Shown here one piece after another: positions 25,774 to 34,607 of a DNA stretch of 34,624 nucleotides. The stretch's first letter is position 1. Each line of letters begins with the position of its first letter. The DNA is taken from NCBI GenBank assembly GCA_036381615.1, contig DASVCL010000053.1, positions 1 through 34,624 on the forward strand, in the 5' to 3' direction. The position numbers and the translations under genes are program-made. The DNA is from CALANV01 sp036381615. GTDB lineage: Bacteria; Pseudomonadota; Alphaproteobacteria; CACIAM-22H2. The notes below the pieces were generated by a model that was not told the DNA's origin, did not search any database, and was given only the letters and a program-made list of their open reading frames with translations.

Positions 25774-26576
25774 ACCTCCTGGCCCCCGCGGTCATCCTGG
25801 TCGGCACGCAGCTTGCCGAGAACATCGGCATGGCGGCCCGCGCGATGCTCAACTGCGGGCTTACCGATCTGCGTCTCGTCCGCCCGCGGCCGGCGTGGCC
25901 CAATGACAAGGCCCGCGCCGCCGCCGCAGGCGCGGACGCGGTCATCGACGGCGCCCGCGTATTCGAGTCGACGGCGGATGCAGTCGCCGATCTGCACCAC
26001 GTCTATGCGACCACGGCGCGCCTGCGCGAGGTCGTCAAGCCGGTAGTGACGGCGCGGGAGGCCGCCGTCGAGGTTCACACGCGCGCAGGGCGGACCGAAC
26101 GCTCGGGATTCATGTTCGGGCCGGAACGCACGGGCCTTGAAAACGACGATATCGCGCTCGCCCATACCATCGTGAACGTACCGCTCAACCCCGATTACGC
26201 ATCGCTCAACATCGCACAGGCGGTGCTGGTGATGGCCTATGAGTGGTTCCAGGCGGGCAGCCAGGGGCCGGCCCGCTTCATCGGCGGCAAGAGCGAGGCC
26301 GCGACCACCGGCGAAATCAACCAGTTCCTCGACCGTCTGGAGACGGAACTCGTCGATGCCGGGTTCCTGCGGAATCCCGAGATGCGGCCGACGATGGTGC
26401 GCAACATCCGGGCGATCTTCATGCGGGCGGGACTGATGGCGCACGAGGTCCGCACGCTGCACGGGATCGTGACCGCGCTCACCCGCCGACCCCACGCCGG
26501 GTCGGCGCCGCCCCGTGGCTCGGCCGGCAGGCGGACCCGGCAAAAGATCGAAAATGACGGCGGAAACGAGGGTTAG
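25770..26576 (+). CDS. trmJ: SPOUT-type RNA methyltransferase, TrmJ-like
   Basis: TrmJ methylates the 2'-O of nucleotide 32 in certain tRNAs, using S-adenosylmethionine. The 268-residue protein starts NLLAPAVILVGTQLAENIGMAAR, the SPOUT opening, then has PAWPNDKARAAAAGA, FMFGPERTGLEN and the knot region VNVPLNPDYASLNIAQAV. A charged helical C-terminal extension follows. ATG at 25770 overlaps the cimA stop as ATGA, so the two are translationally coupled although their roles are unrelated. Another tRNA/rRNA 2'-O-methyltransferase of the TrmH class is possible. Confidence 0.9.
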   Translation: MNLLAPAVILVGTQLAENIGMAARAMLNCGLTDLRLVRPRPAWPNDKARAAAAGADAVIDGARVFESTADAVADLHHVYATTARLREVVKPVVTAREAAVEVHTRAGRTERSGFMFGPERTGLENDDIALAHTIVNVPLNPDYASLNIAQAVLVMAYEWFQAGSQGPARFIGGKSEAATTGEINQFLDRLETELVDAGFLRNPEMRPTMVRNIRAIFMRAGLMAHEVRTLHGIVTALTRRPHAGSAPPRGSAGRRTRQKIENDGGNEG

Positions 26577-26604
26577 GGCAGGGAAATGCGCTGGTTAAAG
26601 GGGT

Positions 26605-26632
26605 TTGACAAGCGGTCGGCCCTAAGTATAGT
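26605..26632 (+). promoter_or_regulatory. Sigma-70 type promoter of rpsD
   Basis: TTGACA at 26605-26610 is followed, after 16 bases, by TATAGT at 26627-26632. Both hexamers match the consensus closely. Transcription should begin near 26639, giving a leader of about 84 bases before rpsD. Identified by eye only. Confidence 0.75.
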
Positions 26633-26666
26633 ACCGCGGCTTTGGCGGGACGGGCCCTGAACGGCG

Positions 26667-26694
26667 AGGCGGGCTCGGCCGCCTGTTATTTTTT
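26667..26694 (+). terminator. Terminator-like hairpin inside the rpsD leader
   Basis: AGGCGG (26667-26672) pairs with CCGCCT (26679-26684) around a 6-base loop, followed at once by GTTATTTTTT. This is the form of an intrinsic terminator. It lies between the strong promoter at 26605-26632 and the rpsD start at 26723, with no second promoter visible in the last 28 bases. It would therefore end most transcripts unless bypassed, as in an attenuator. It may alternatively be a weak end for cimA-trmJ. Confidence 0.6.
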
Positions 26695-26722
26695 GCGACA
26701 ATCGAGATTTGGCTCGGACGCG

Positions 26723-27337
26723 ATGACGAAGCGTGCAGAATCGAAGTACAAGATCAACCGTCGACTCGGCGTGAACCTGTGGGGTCGGCCGAAGAGCCCC
26801 CTCAACAAGCGCGAGTACGGTCCCGGCCAGCACGGCCAGCGCCGCAAGAAGCCGTCCGAGTACGGTCTCCAGCTCCAGGCCAAGCAGCGCCTGAAGGGCT
26901 ATTACGGCAACATCACGGAGCGTCAGTTCCGCCGCATCTATGCGGAAGCTGTCCGCCGCAAGGGCGATACCGGCGAGAACCTGATCGGCCTGCTCGAGCG
27001 CCGGCTCGACGCCGTCGTCTACCGCCTGAAGTTCGCGGTGACGCCGTTCGCGGCGCGGCAGCTGATCAACCACGGCCATGTCCGGGTGAACGGCAAGAAG
27101 GTCAACATCCCGTCCTACCTCGTCAAGGAAGGGGACGTGATCGAGCTCAAGGCGAAGTCGAAGGAAATGGCGGCGGTTCTCGCCGCCATCCAGTCGCCCG
27201 AGCGCAGCGTGCCGGATTACCTGACGCTGAACGAAAGCGACATGAAGGGCACGTTCGTCCGCACGCCGAAGCTCTCCGACGTGCCGTATCCGGTGCAGAT
27301 GGAGCCAAACCTCGTCGTCGAGTTCTACTCGCGCTGA
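26723..27337 (+). CDS. rpsD: Small ribosomal subunit protein S4
   Basis: S4 is a primary 16S rRNA-binding protein that nucleates 30S assembly. The 204-residue protein begins MTKRAESKYKINRRLGVNLWG, then has GRPKSPLNKREYGPGQHGQRRKKPS, the S4 domain from RRLDAVVYRLKFAVTPFAARQLINHGHVRVNGKKVN, and ends in the invariant PNLVVEFYSR. Length is as in Alphaproteobacteria. No Cys zinc ligands are present in the N-terminal part. In E. coli S4 regulates its own operon by binding the mRNA; here the gene stands alone with its own promoter and a terminator-like leader hairpin. An intrinsic terminator follows 20 bases later. Confidence 0.97.
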   Translation: MTKRAESKYKINRRLGVNLWGRPKSPLNKREYGPGQHGQRRKKPSEYGLQLQAKQRLKGYYGNITERQFRRIYAEAVRRKGDTGENLIGLLERRLDAVVYRLKFAVTPFAARQLINHGHVRVNGKKVNIPSYLVKEGDVIELKAKSKEMAAVLAAIQSPERSVPDYLTLNESDMKGTFVRTPKLSDVPYPVQMEPNLVVEFYSR

Positions 27338-27357
27338 CGCACGACAGCGCGCAACGG

Positions 27358-27385
27358 AAAAGCCGCCCGTTCGGGCGGCTTTTTT
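27358..27385 (+). terminator. Intrinsic terminator after rpsD
   Basis: GCCGCCC (27362-27368) and GGGCGGC (27373-27379) form a perfect stem with a GTTC loop, preceded by AAAA and followed by TTTTTT. It begins 20 bases after the rpsD stop. The A and T tracts make it usable from both strands, so it may also end the convergent small membrane protein gene. Confidence 0.92.
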
Positions 27386-27412
27386 GTTTCGGGCGACAAC
27401 GATCGGGGGCGT

Positions 27413-27586
27413 TCAGGGCGTGGCGAGGATGTACGCGATGAACATGCCGATCAGCGCCGCCGCGATCGCCGTGTACATGACATAGCGCACGAAGCCTTGC
27501 GGCGCGCCCTGGCGGGCCTCGTTAGGCGTCAGCACCTGCGGATTGGGACGCTGTGCGCGATCCTGCTCGTCGTTCCGGTCCGGCAT
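27413..27586 (-). CDS. Small single-pass membrane protein (57 aa)
   Basis: A 57-codon frame starts at ATG 27586 and stops at 27413. The N-terminal half is charged and polar (MPDRNDEQDRAQRPNPQVL), followed by TPNEARQG and then one hydrophobic segment (YVMYTAIAAALIGMFIAYIL) ending near the C-terminus. The layout is that of a small tail-anchored inner-membrane protein. The TPxEARQG segment followed by a short membrane helix is a pattern I have seen in small alphaproteobacterial hypotheticals of unknown role. It is downstream of and co-directional with the HxlR gene, 51 bases away, and convergent with rpsD. It has no strong ribosome binding site. Confidence 0.75.
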   Translation of the reverse strand: MPDRNDEQDRAQRPNPQVLTPNEARQGAPQGFVRYVMYTAIAAALIGMFIAYILATP

Positions 27587-27637
27587 CGCCCGTGGAAACG
27601 GCGCGGCGATGCCACGGTTCCGAACGATGTTGACGGG

Positions 27638-28012
27638 CTAGGCGACGGCCTCCGTCTCCGGCTCCGCCGGGCGATCGAGCTTGCCGGCGTCTTCGGCGTG
27701 CCAGGCTCGTGCGATGGCGTCGAGCCGATCAAGCACCTCCGTGAGCTCGACGCCGCGCGGCGCGAGGGCATAGGTCACCTGCGGCGGGATCGTGGGCTCG
27801 TAATGGCGCCGGATCACCTCGGCCTCTTCGAGCATTCGCAGCCGCTGCGTCAGGACCTTCGCCGAGATGCCGTTGACGCGGCGCTTCAGCTCGCCGAAAC
27901 GCGTCGGCCCGTTCGTACGCAGGACCCACAGGATGTAGGTCGTCCAAGGGCCCATCAGGAGGCGCAGAATCGCGTCCATCGGGCAGCCCATCGGGCTACA
28001 GGGCAGGGTCAT
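27638..28012 (-). CDS. HxlR-family transcriptional regulator
   Basis: The 124-residue protein is a winged-helix regulator of the HxlR type. The N-terminus CSPMGCPMDAILRLLMGPWT holds Cys5 and Cys10; Cys10 is at the conserved position that, in redox-sensing members such as YodB, responds to quinones and electrophiles. The DNA-binding part is RFGELKRRVNGISAKVLTQRLRMLEEAEVIRR, followed by VTYALAPRG, the wing. The ATG at 28012 has AAAGGA about 8 bases upstream. It is divergent from the flavoprotein gene, and two operator-like sites lie between them, so it very likely controls that gene and itself. Confidence 0.92.
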   Translation of the reverse strand: MTLPCSPMGCPMDAILRLLMGPWTTYILWVLRTNGPTRFGELKRRVNGISAKVLTQRLRMLEEAEVIRRHYEPTIPPQVTYALAPRGVELTEVLDRLDAIARAWHAEDAGKLDRPAEPETEAVA

Positions 28013-28061
28013 CGCGACATTCCTTTCGCATGGCGGCGGAACAGGCGCCGTCTTTCGCCTT

Positions 28062-28079
28062 AGTTACTAAAAGGTACCT
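28062..28079. promoter_or_regulatory. Operator-like site A (HxlR side)
   Basis: AGTTACTAAAAGGTACCT is a partly palindromic site with AG(T/G)TAC arms separated by 6 bases. It matches site B (28123-28140) at 14 of 18 positions in the same orientation. It lies about 50 bases before the HxlR start and probably overlaps that promoter. Binding by HxlR is inference from position and from the two-copy layout. Confidence 0.6.
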
Positions 28080-28122
28080 ACTTTACAAACGAAATTCAAG
28101 TACTCACATTCGCGTCCGTATC

Positions 28123-28151
28123 AGTTACCAAATGATACTTCGACGTATAAT
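28123..28151 (+). promoter_or_regulatory. Operator-like site B and promoter of the flavoprotein operon
   Basis: AGTTACCAAATGATACTT (28123-28140) repeats site A, 61 bases away, close to six helical turns. Immediately downstream is a perfect -10 hexamer TATAAT at 28146-28151, with no consensus -35 element; site B covers that position. A regulator bound here would block or assist polymerase directly. The start codon follows at 28178, with GAGG about 8 bases before it. Confidence 0.65.
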
Positions 28152-28177
28152 GTAACGTATTTCCTTGAGGTAACAAG

Positions 28178-28789
28178 ATGTCGCAAATCCAGCATCCGGC
28201 GAACAATTCCACCAGGGTCGCGGTCGTCTACCACAGCGGCTACGGGCACACGAAATTGCAGGCCGAGGCGGTCGCGCGCGGTGCGGCTGCCGTGCCGGGG
28301 ACCGAGGTCGCGCTGATTCCGGTCGCGGAAGCGGAGGCGCGATGGGACGAGCTGGACGGTGCCGACGCCATCGTGTTCGGCGCGCCGACCTACATGGGCA
28401 GCCTCTCGGCGCCGTTCAAAGCCTTCATCGATTCGACCTCCAAGACCTGGGCCGCCCGGAAGTGGCGCAACAAGATCGCGGCCGGCTTCACCAACTCCGG
28501 CTCGCAGAGCGGCGACAAGCTGAACTCGCTGCTCCAGCTCGTCACCTTCGCGATGCAGCACGGCATGATCTGGGTCGGGCTCGATCTCCCGCCCGGCAAC
28601 AATCACTCCAAGGGAAGCATCGCCGATCTGAATCGCCTCGGAAGCTCGGTTGGCGCGATGGCGCAGTCCAACGTCGACCAGGGCCCGGAGCACGGTCCGA
28701 TCCCGAGTGACCTCGAGACCGCGGCGCATCTGGGCGCCCGCGTCGCCGCGTTCGCACGGCGCGTATCCCCCGTCGCCCAGGCGGCTTGA
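28178..28789 (+). CDS. FMN-dependent flavodoxin-fold oxidoreductase (WrbA-like)
   Basis: The 203-residue protein has a flavodoxin-like fold. VVYHSGYGHTKLQAEAV carries the FMN phosphate loop near residues 18-26, VFGAPTYMGSLSAPFKAF is the second flavin loop, and AAGFTNSGSQSGDK the third. This pattern is seen in WrbA and other NAD(P)H:quinone reductases and FMN reductases. Two-electron reduction of quinones would fit its control by a divergent HxlR regulator with a sensing Cys. It is the first gene of a compact run: the next gene starts 14 bases later. The exact substrate is not shown by the sequence. Confidence 0.88.
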   Translation: MSQIQHPANNSTRVAVVYHSGYGHTKLQAEAVARGAAAVPGTEVALIPVAEAEARWDELDGADAIVFGAPTYMGSLSAPFKAFIDSTSKTWAARKWRNKIAAGFTNSGSQSGDKLNSLLQLVTFAMQHGMIWVGLDLPPGNNHSKGSIADLNRLGSSVGAMAQSNVDQGPEHGPIPSDLETAAHLGARVAAFARRVSPVAQAA

Positions 28790-28803
28790 GCGGGAGACGA
28801 CGC

Positions 28804-29418
28804 ATGATCGACCTCTACACCGCGGCCACGCCGACCGGCCGCAAGATCTCGATTGCGCTCGAGGAGCTCGGCCTCGACTACCGGGTCCGCAAGGTCGACC
28901 TCGCCAAGGGCGAACAGTTCGCGCCCGAATTCCTGAAGATCAGCCCGAACAACAAGATTCCGGCAATCGTCGATCCGAAGGGACCCGATGGCGCGCCGCT
29001 CGCGCTGTTCGAATCCGGCGCGATCCTGACCTATCTTGCCGACAAGGCCGGTGCGCTTCTGCCGCGGGATCCGCGCGGGCGGGCGGTCACGAACCAGTGG
29101 CTCATGTTCCAGATGGCCGGCATCGGGCCGATGCTCGGACAGAACTATCACTTCCGGAAGGCCGCGCCGGAGAAGCTTCCGTACGCGATCGATCGCTACG
29201 TCAAGGAGACCAGGCGGCTTTATGGCGTGCTCGACCGGCGTCTGGGCGAGGCGCCTTACATCGCCGGCGACTATTCGATCGCCGACATCGCGGTGTTTCC
29301 GTGGGTGACCGGCAACTGGCAGGGCGTCGCGCGCGAAGACTTTCCGAACCTGGCGCGCTGGCACGACGCGGTGGCCGAGCGGCCGGCCGTGCAGCGCGGC
29401 ATGCGTGTGCCGGGCTGA
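28804..29418 (+). CDS. YfcG-like glutathione S-transferase
   Basis: The 204-residue protein has a thioredoxin-fold N-terminal domain, MIDLYTAATPTGRKISIALEE, with TxxxR in place of a catalytic Cys or Tyr. ISPNNKIPAIVDP carries the cis-proline and LFESGAILTYLADK the glutathione-binding Glu-Ser. The helical C-terminal domain contains MLGQNYHFRKAAPEKLPYAI and YSIADIAVFPWV. These match the YfcG/YghU group, which shows disulfide-bond reductase activity with glutathione. ATG at 28804 has GGGAG about 7 bases upstream. Within the flavoprotein operon it suggests protection against electrophiles or thiol stress. Confidence 0.92.
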   Translation: MIDLYTAATPTGRKISIALEELGLDYRVRKVDLAKGEQFAPEFLKISPNNKIPAIVDPKGPDGAPLALFESGAILTYLADKAGALLPRDPRGRAVTNQWLMFQMAGIGPMLGQNYHFRKAAPEKLPYAIDRYVKETRRLYGVLDRRLGEAPYIAGDYSIADIAVFPWVTGNWQGVAREDFPNLARWHDAVAERPAVQRGMRVPG

Positions 29419-29453
29419 GGCGCCGATCGTCAAACGGATCAAGGAAGCTGATC

Positions 29454-29774
29454 ATGACCGCATGGATCATGTTGTTGACGGCGGGGCTGCTCGAAATCGC
29501 GTGGGCCATCAGCCTCAAGGAAGCAGGGGGCTGGACCAGGTTTTGGCCGAGCGTTCTCGCTGCCGGCAGCGCAATCCTGAGCTTCGTCATGCTGTCCTAT
29601 GCCCTCAAGACGCTGCCGGTCGGCACGGCCTACGCGATCTGGGTCGGCATCGGCGCGGCCGGTGTCGCGTGCATGGGGATCATGCTGTTCGGCGAGAACG
29701 CGTCACTGCCACGGCTCCTGTGCATCGGCCTGATCGTCGTGGGTATCGTCGGATTGAAACTCAGCGACGCGTAG
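29454..29774 (+). CDS. sugE: Small multidrug resistance family transporter, SugE/Gdx type
   Basis: The 106-residue inner-membrane protein has four hydrophobic helices. Helix 1, WIMLLTAGLLEIAWAISLK, carries the essential Glu14, and LPVGTAYAIWVGIGAAG is the third helix. The family splits into Gdx (guanidinium export) and Qac (drug export) groups; the SLK/EAGG stretch and GIGAAG segment resemble SugE/Gdx more than EmrE. A guanidine riboswitch, common with gdx, would not fit in the 35-base gap upstream. ATG at 29454 has AAGGAAG about 7 bases upstream. Gdx proteins act as dual-topology dimers. Confidence 0.92.
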   Translation: MTAWIMLLTAGLLEIAWAISLKEAGGWTRFWPSVLAAGSAILSFVMLSYALKTLPVGTAYAIWVGIGAAGVACMGIMLFGENASLPRLLCIGLIVVGIVGLKLSDA

Positions 29775-29790
29775 AGGGTTGAAGACAGTC

Positions 29791-30564
29791 ATGATACCGA
29801 CGCTCTTCGTTTCCCATGGTGCACCGACCCTGCCGCTCGAGGGAGGGCCGGCCCGCGACTTCTTCAACGGCCTGGGCGCCGCCGTCGGAAAGCCGGCGGC
29901 TATCCTTGCCGTTTCGGCACATTGGGAAACGCGCGCACCGGCCGTCGGCACGGCGGAGCGCCCGGCGACGATCCATGATTTCTACGGCTTTCCGCGCGCA
30001 CTTTACGAGATGACGTATCCGGCGCCGGGCGCGCCCGAGGTTGCGCGCCGCGCGGCCGCATGCATCCGCGCGGCCGGATTCGATGTCGGCGAGGACAGGT
30101 CGCGCGGACTCGACCACGGCGCCTGGGTGCCGTTGATGATGATGTATCCGTTGGCGGACGTGCCGGTGGCGCAGCTCTCGATCCAGCCCGCGCTGGGGCC
30201 GGCCCATCATGCCGGGCTCGGGCGGGCGCTTGCGCCCCTCAGGGACGACGGCGTGCTTATCCTGGCGAGCGGCAGTGCCGTCCATAACCTGTCGACGCTT
30301 GCGTGGGGACAGCACGGCACGCCGCCGGCATGGGCCAAGGCCTTTGACGACTGGCTCGAGGCACGTATCGCCGAAGGCGCTCACGACGAATTGATCGCCT
30401 ATCGCGAGCGGGCACCGGGCGCCGCCGCCGCGCATCCGCGCGATGAGCACCTGCTGCCGCTGTTCGTCGCGATGGGTGCGGCGGGGCCGCAGGCGAAGGG
30501 CACGCGCCTGCATTCGAGCTTCATGCACGGCAGCCTCAGCATGGCGGCCTTCAGCTTTTCGTAG
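29791..30564 (+). CDS. LigB-superfamily extradiol dioxygenase (DODA/YgiD-like)
   Basis: The 257-residue protein belongs to the class III extradiol dioxygenase superfamily. Metal ligands appear as His in FVSHGAPTLPL, His in AVSAHWETRAP, and His in LDHGAWVPLMMMYP, with the SGSAVHNL segment near residue 170. YgiD-type members open 3,4-dihydroxyphenylalanine or similar catechols. ATG at 29791 was preferred over TTG at 29779 because it begins directly at the first strand. It lies 16 bases after sugE and 38 bases before the next gene, so it belongs to the same transcript. The catechol substrate is unknown. Confidence 0.9.
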   Translation: MIPTLFVSHGAPTLPLEGGPARDFFNGLGAAVGKPAAILAVSAHWETRAPAVGTAERPATIHDFYGFPRALYEMTYPAPGAPEVARRAAACIRAAGFDVGEDRSRGLDHGAWVPLMMMYPLADVPVAQLSIQPALGPAHHAGLGRALAPLRDDGVLILASGSAVHNLSTLAWGQHGTPPAWAKAFDDWLEARIAEGAHDELIAYRERAPGAAAAHPRDEHLLPLFVAMGAAGPQAKGTRLHSSFMHGSLSMAAFSFS

Positions 30565-30602
30565 TCCCGCCCGGTCCACCCCGATGGAAGATGGAGCAGA
30601 CG

Positions 30603-30896
30603 ATGGCAGGCTTGCGAAAGTTCGTCGGTAAGCTGGCCGCCCGGCTGAAAGACCGGGAGCTGGCCGCCGGCTGGCTTCTCGTCTTCCTCATCCTGGCCGT
30701 CATCGGTCTCGCATCGTTCGGCGACGCGGAGCCGGGCGCACCTGTGGGCGTGGTCGACGTATCGACGCCCCGCTTCGAGGTGGACCGTCCGGCACGGAAC
30801 AACACTGGTCTTCCGGTGGCGCCGCGGGCGACCCAGGATTTCGACTGGGATTTGTGGCGATACGAGGACATGCGCGCACGCCGGAGCGAACCGTAG
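30603..30896 (+). CDS. Small single-pass membrane protein of unknown function
   Basis: The 97-residue product has a basic N-terminus (GLRKFVGKLAARLKDREL), one hydrophobic segment (AAGWLLVFLILAVIGLASF) near residues 22-40, and a polar tail with no recognised domain, rich in Arg, Asp and Pro. ATG at 30603 has GGAG about 6 bases upstream; an in-frame ATG at 30591 is an alternative. It follows the LigB-type gene by 38 bases. I do not recognise a family. The N-terminus probably faces the cytosol and the tail the periplasm. Confidence 0.75.
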   Translation: MAGLRKFVGKLAARLKDRELAAGWLLVFLILAVIGLASFGDAEPGAPVGVVDVSTPRFEVDRPARNNTGLPVAPRATQDFDWDLWRYEDMRARRSEP

Positions 30897-30968
30897 GACG
30901 CCGGATGTCATGCACGACGCCGGGCGGTCCCGCCGGAACGGCGCTGATCCGGCCGAGTTGAACCATTG

Positions 30969-31007
30969 AGGCCGCCCGCCGGCCGACCGCCGAAGCAGGG
31001 GCGGCCT
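30969..31007. other. Hairpin between the small membrane protein and intradiol dioxygenase genes
   Basis: AGGCCGCCC (30969-30977) and GGGCGGCCT (30999-31007) are perfectly complementary, separated by 21 bases. They precede the ribosome binding site of the dioxygenase gene by a few bases. A weak terminator for the upstream operon or a leader structure is possible; no T run is present. The 127-base gap shows nothing else. Confidence 0.4.
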
Positions 31008-31023
31008 TACGAGAGGGAGGCGC

Positions 31024-31692
31024 ATGATGCACATCCCGTTCAACCCACGCCGCCGTCGCTTCGTGTTGGGCGCTGCCTTCGCCGGCGGCGCGTTTGCGCT
31101 GCGATCTGCCGCGGCACTGGCGGCGCTGCAGCCGACGCCGCCGCAGTCGACCGGCCCGTTCTATCCGCGTGAGCTTCCGCTCGATCGCGACAACGATCTG
31201 GCGCAGGTCGCCGGCGCATCCGCCCCGGCGCGCGGCCGCATCACCCACGTTTTCGGACGGGTGCTCGATGCGACCGGGCGCCCGGTCGCCGGGGCGCGCA
31301 TCGAGATCTGGCAATGCAACGCGTTCGGCCGCTATCACCATGCCGGTGACACGCGGGACGCGCCGCTCGATCCCGGGTTCCAGGGCTACGGCCAGACCGT
31401 CACGGCCGACGACGGCGCTTACCGGTTCCGGACGATCCGGCCGGTGCCGTATCCGGGCCGCACGCCGCATATCCATTTCGCGATCACGGCACCGGGTGGC
31501 GGACGCCTCGTCACGCAGATGTACGTCGCGGGCGAGCCGCGCAATGCAACCGACTTCCTGCTCAACAGCATCCGCGATCCGATGGCGCGCGAGGCCCTGA
31601 TCGTGCCGCTTGCACCGGCGCCGGAGCTCGAGCCCGGCGCGCTCGCCGGGACGTTCGACATCGTGCTCGCCCGCGACGGCCGCTTCGGTTAA
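31024..31692 (+). CDS. Tat-exported intradiol dioxygenase-like protein
   Basis: The 222-residue protein begins with a Tat-type signal, PRRRRFVLGAAFAGGAFAL, and then carries an intradiol ring-cleavage dioxygenase domain: PPQSTGPFYP, VAGARIEIWQCNAFGRYHH with the first iron Tyr, YGQTVTADDGAYRFRTIRPV, and YPGRTPHIHFAI with a second Tyr and the two His ligands. These residues are the four iron ligands of protocatechuate and catechol dioxygenases. ATG at 31024 follows GAGGGAGG. Cytosolic PcaG/PcaH enzymes are not exported, so this belongs to the less-studied exported subgroup. Its substrate is unknown. It may form a separate transcript from the genes upstream. Confidence 0.9.
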   Translation: MMHIPFNPRRRRFVLGAAFAGGAFALRSAAALAALQPTPPQSTGPFYPRELPLDRDNDLAQVAGASAPARGRITHVFGRVLDATGRPVAGARIEIWQCNAFGRYHHAGDTRDAPLDPGFQGYGQTVTADDGAYRFRTIRPVPYPGRTPHIHFAITAPGGGRLVTQMYVAGEPRNATDFLLNSIRDPMAREALIVPLAPAPELEPGALAGTFDIVLARDGRFG

Positions 31693-31706
31693 GCCAAAAG
31701 CAAGAA

Positions 31707-31727
31707 GGCGGCCCTTATCGGGCCGCC
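31707..31727 (-). terminator. Terminator between convergent dioxygenase and grxD
   Basis: GGCGGCCC (31707-31714) and GGGCCGCC (31720-31727) form a perfect 8-base-pair stem with a 5-base loop. On the minus strand it is followed by TTCTTGCTTTT, a T-rich tail suited to ending purL-bolA-grxD. On the plus strand no T run follows, though it may also affect the dioxygenase transcript. Confidence 0.75.
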
Positions 31728-31759
31728 CCCATCGCTCGGAAAGAAGGATGAGTTGCCGC

Positions 31760-32095
<336 letters not shown>

Positions 32096-32138
32096 CGTCG
32101 GATCTCCTGGAAGAAAAGGCGTGTCGCGCGGCTGAGGT

Positions 32139-32378
32139 TCAGGCGCCTTCGGGTACGGATGTCTGCAGCGCCATCGCGTGCAGTTCGCCGCCCATCCGGC
32201 CCTTCAGCGCCTGATAAACCATCTGGTGCTGCTGGACCCGGGTCTTGCCTTTGAACATCGCCGAGACGACATGCGCGGCATAGTGGTCGCCGTCACCGCG
32301 TAGATCCTCGATCGTCACCCGTGCATCGGGAATCGCTTCGCGGATCATGCGCTCGATCTCGGTCGCCGACATCGGCAT
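32139..32378 (-). CDS. bolA: BolA-family protein
   Basis: The 79-residue protein has the BolA fold: an N-terminal helix ATEIERMIREAIPDARVTIED, then GDGDHYAAHVVSAMFKGKTRVQQHQMVYQAL with the conserved His residues that can bind cluster iron. It lacks the long N- and C-terminal tails of E. coli BolA and looks like the IbaG/BolA2 type. ATG at 32378 (MPMSATEIE) is usual in Alphaproteobacteria; ATG at 32372 is an alternative. It lies 21 bases after purL and before grxD, so its likely partner is encoded next to it. Confidence 0.95.
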   Translation of the reverse strand: MPMSATEIERMIREAIPDARVTIEDLRGDGDHYAAHVVSAMFKGKTRVQQHQMVYQALKGRMGGELHAMALQTSVPEGA

Positions 32379-32399
32379 AGGGCGTTCTCAGCTCCGGCT

Positions 32400-34607
<2,208 letters not shown>

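Noticed and set aside
29419..29453. Guanidine riboswitch before sugE
   Set aside because: Only 35 bases separate it from the GST stop, too short, and no conserved ACGR-type loops are seen.
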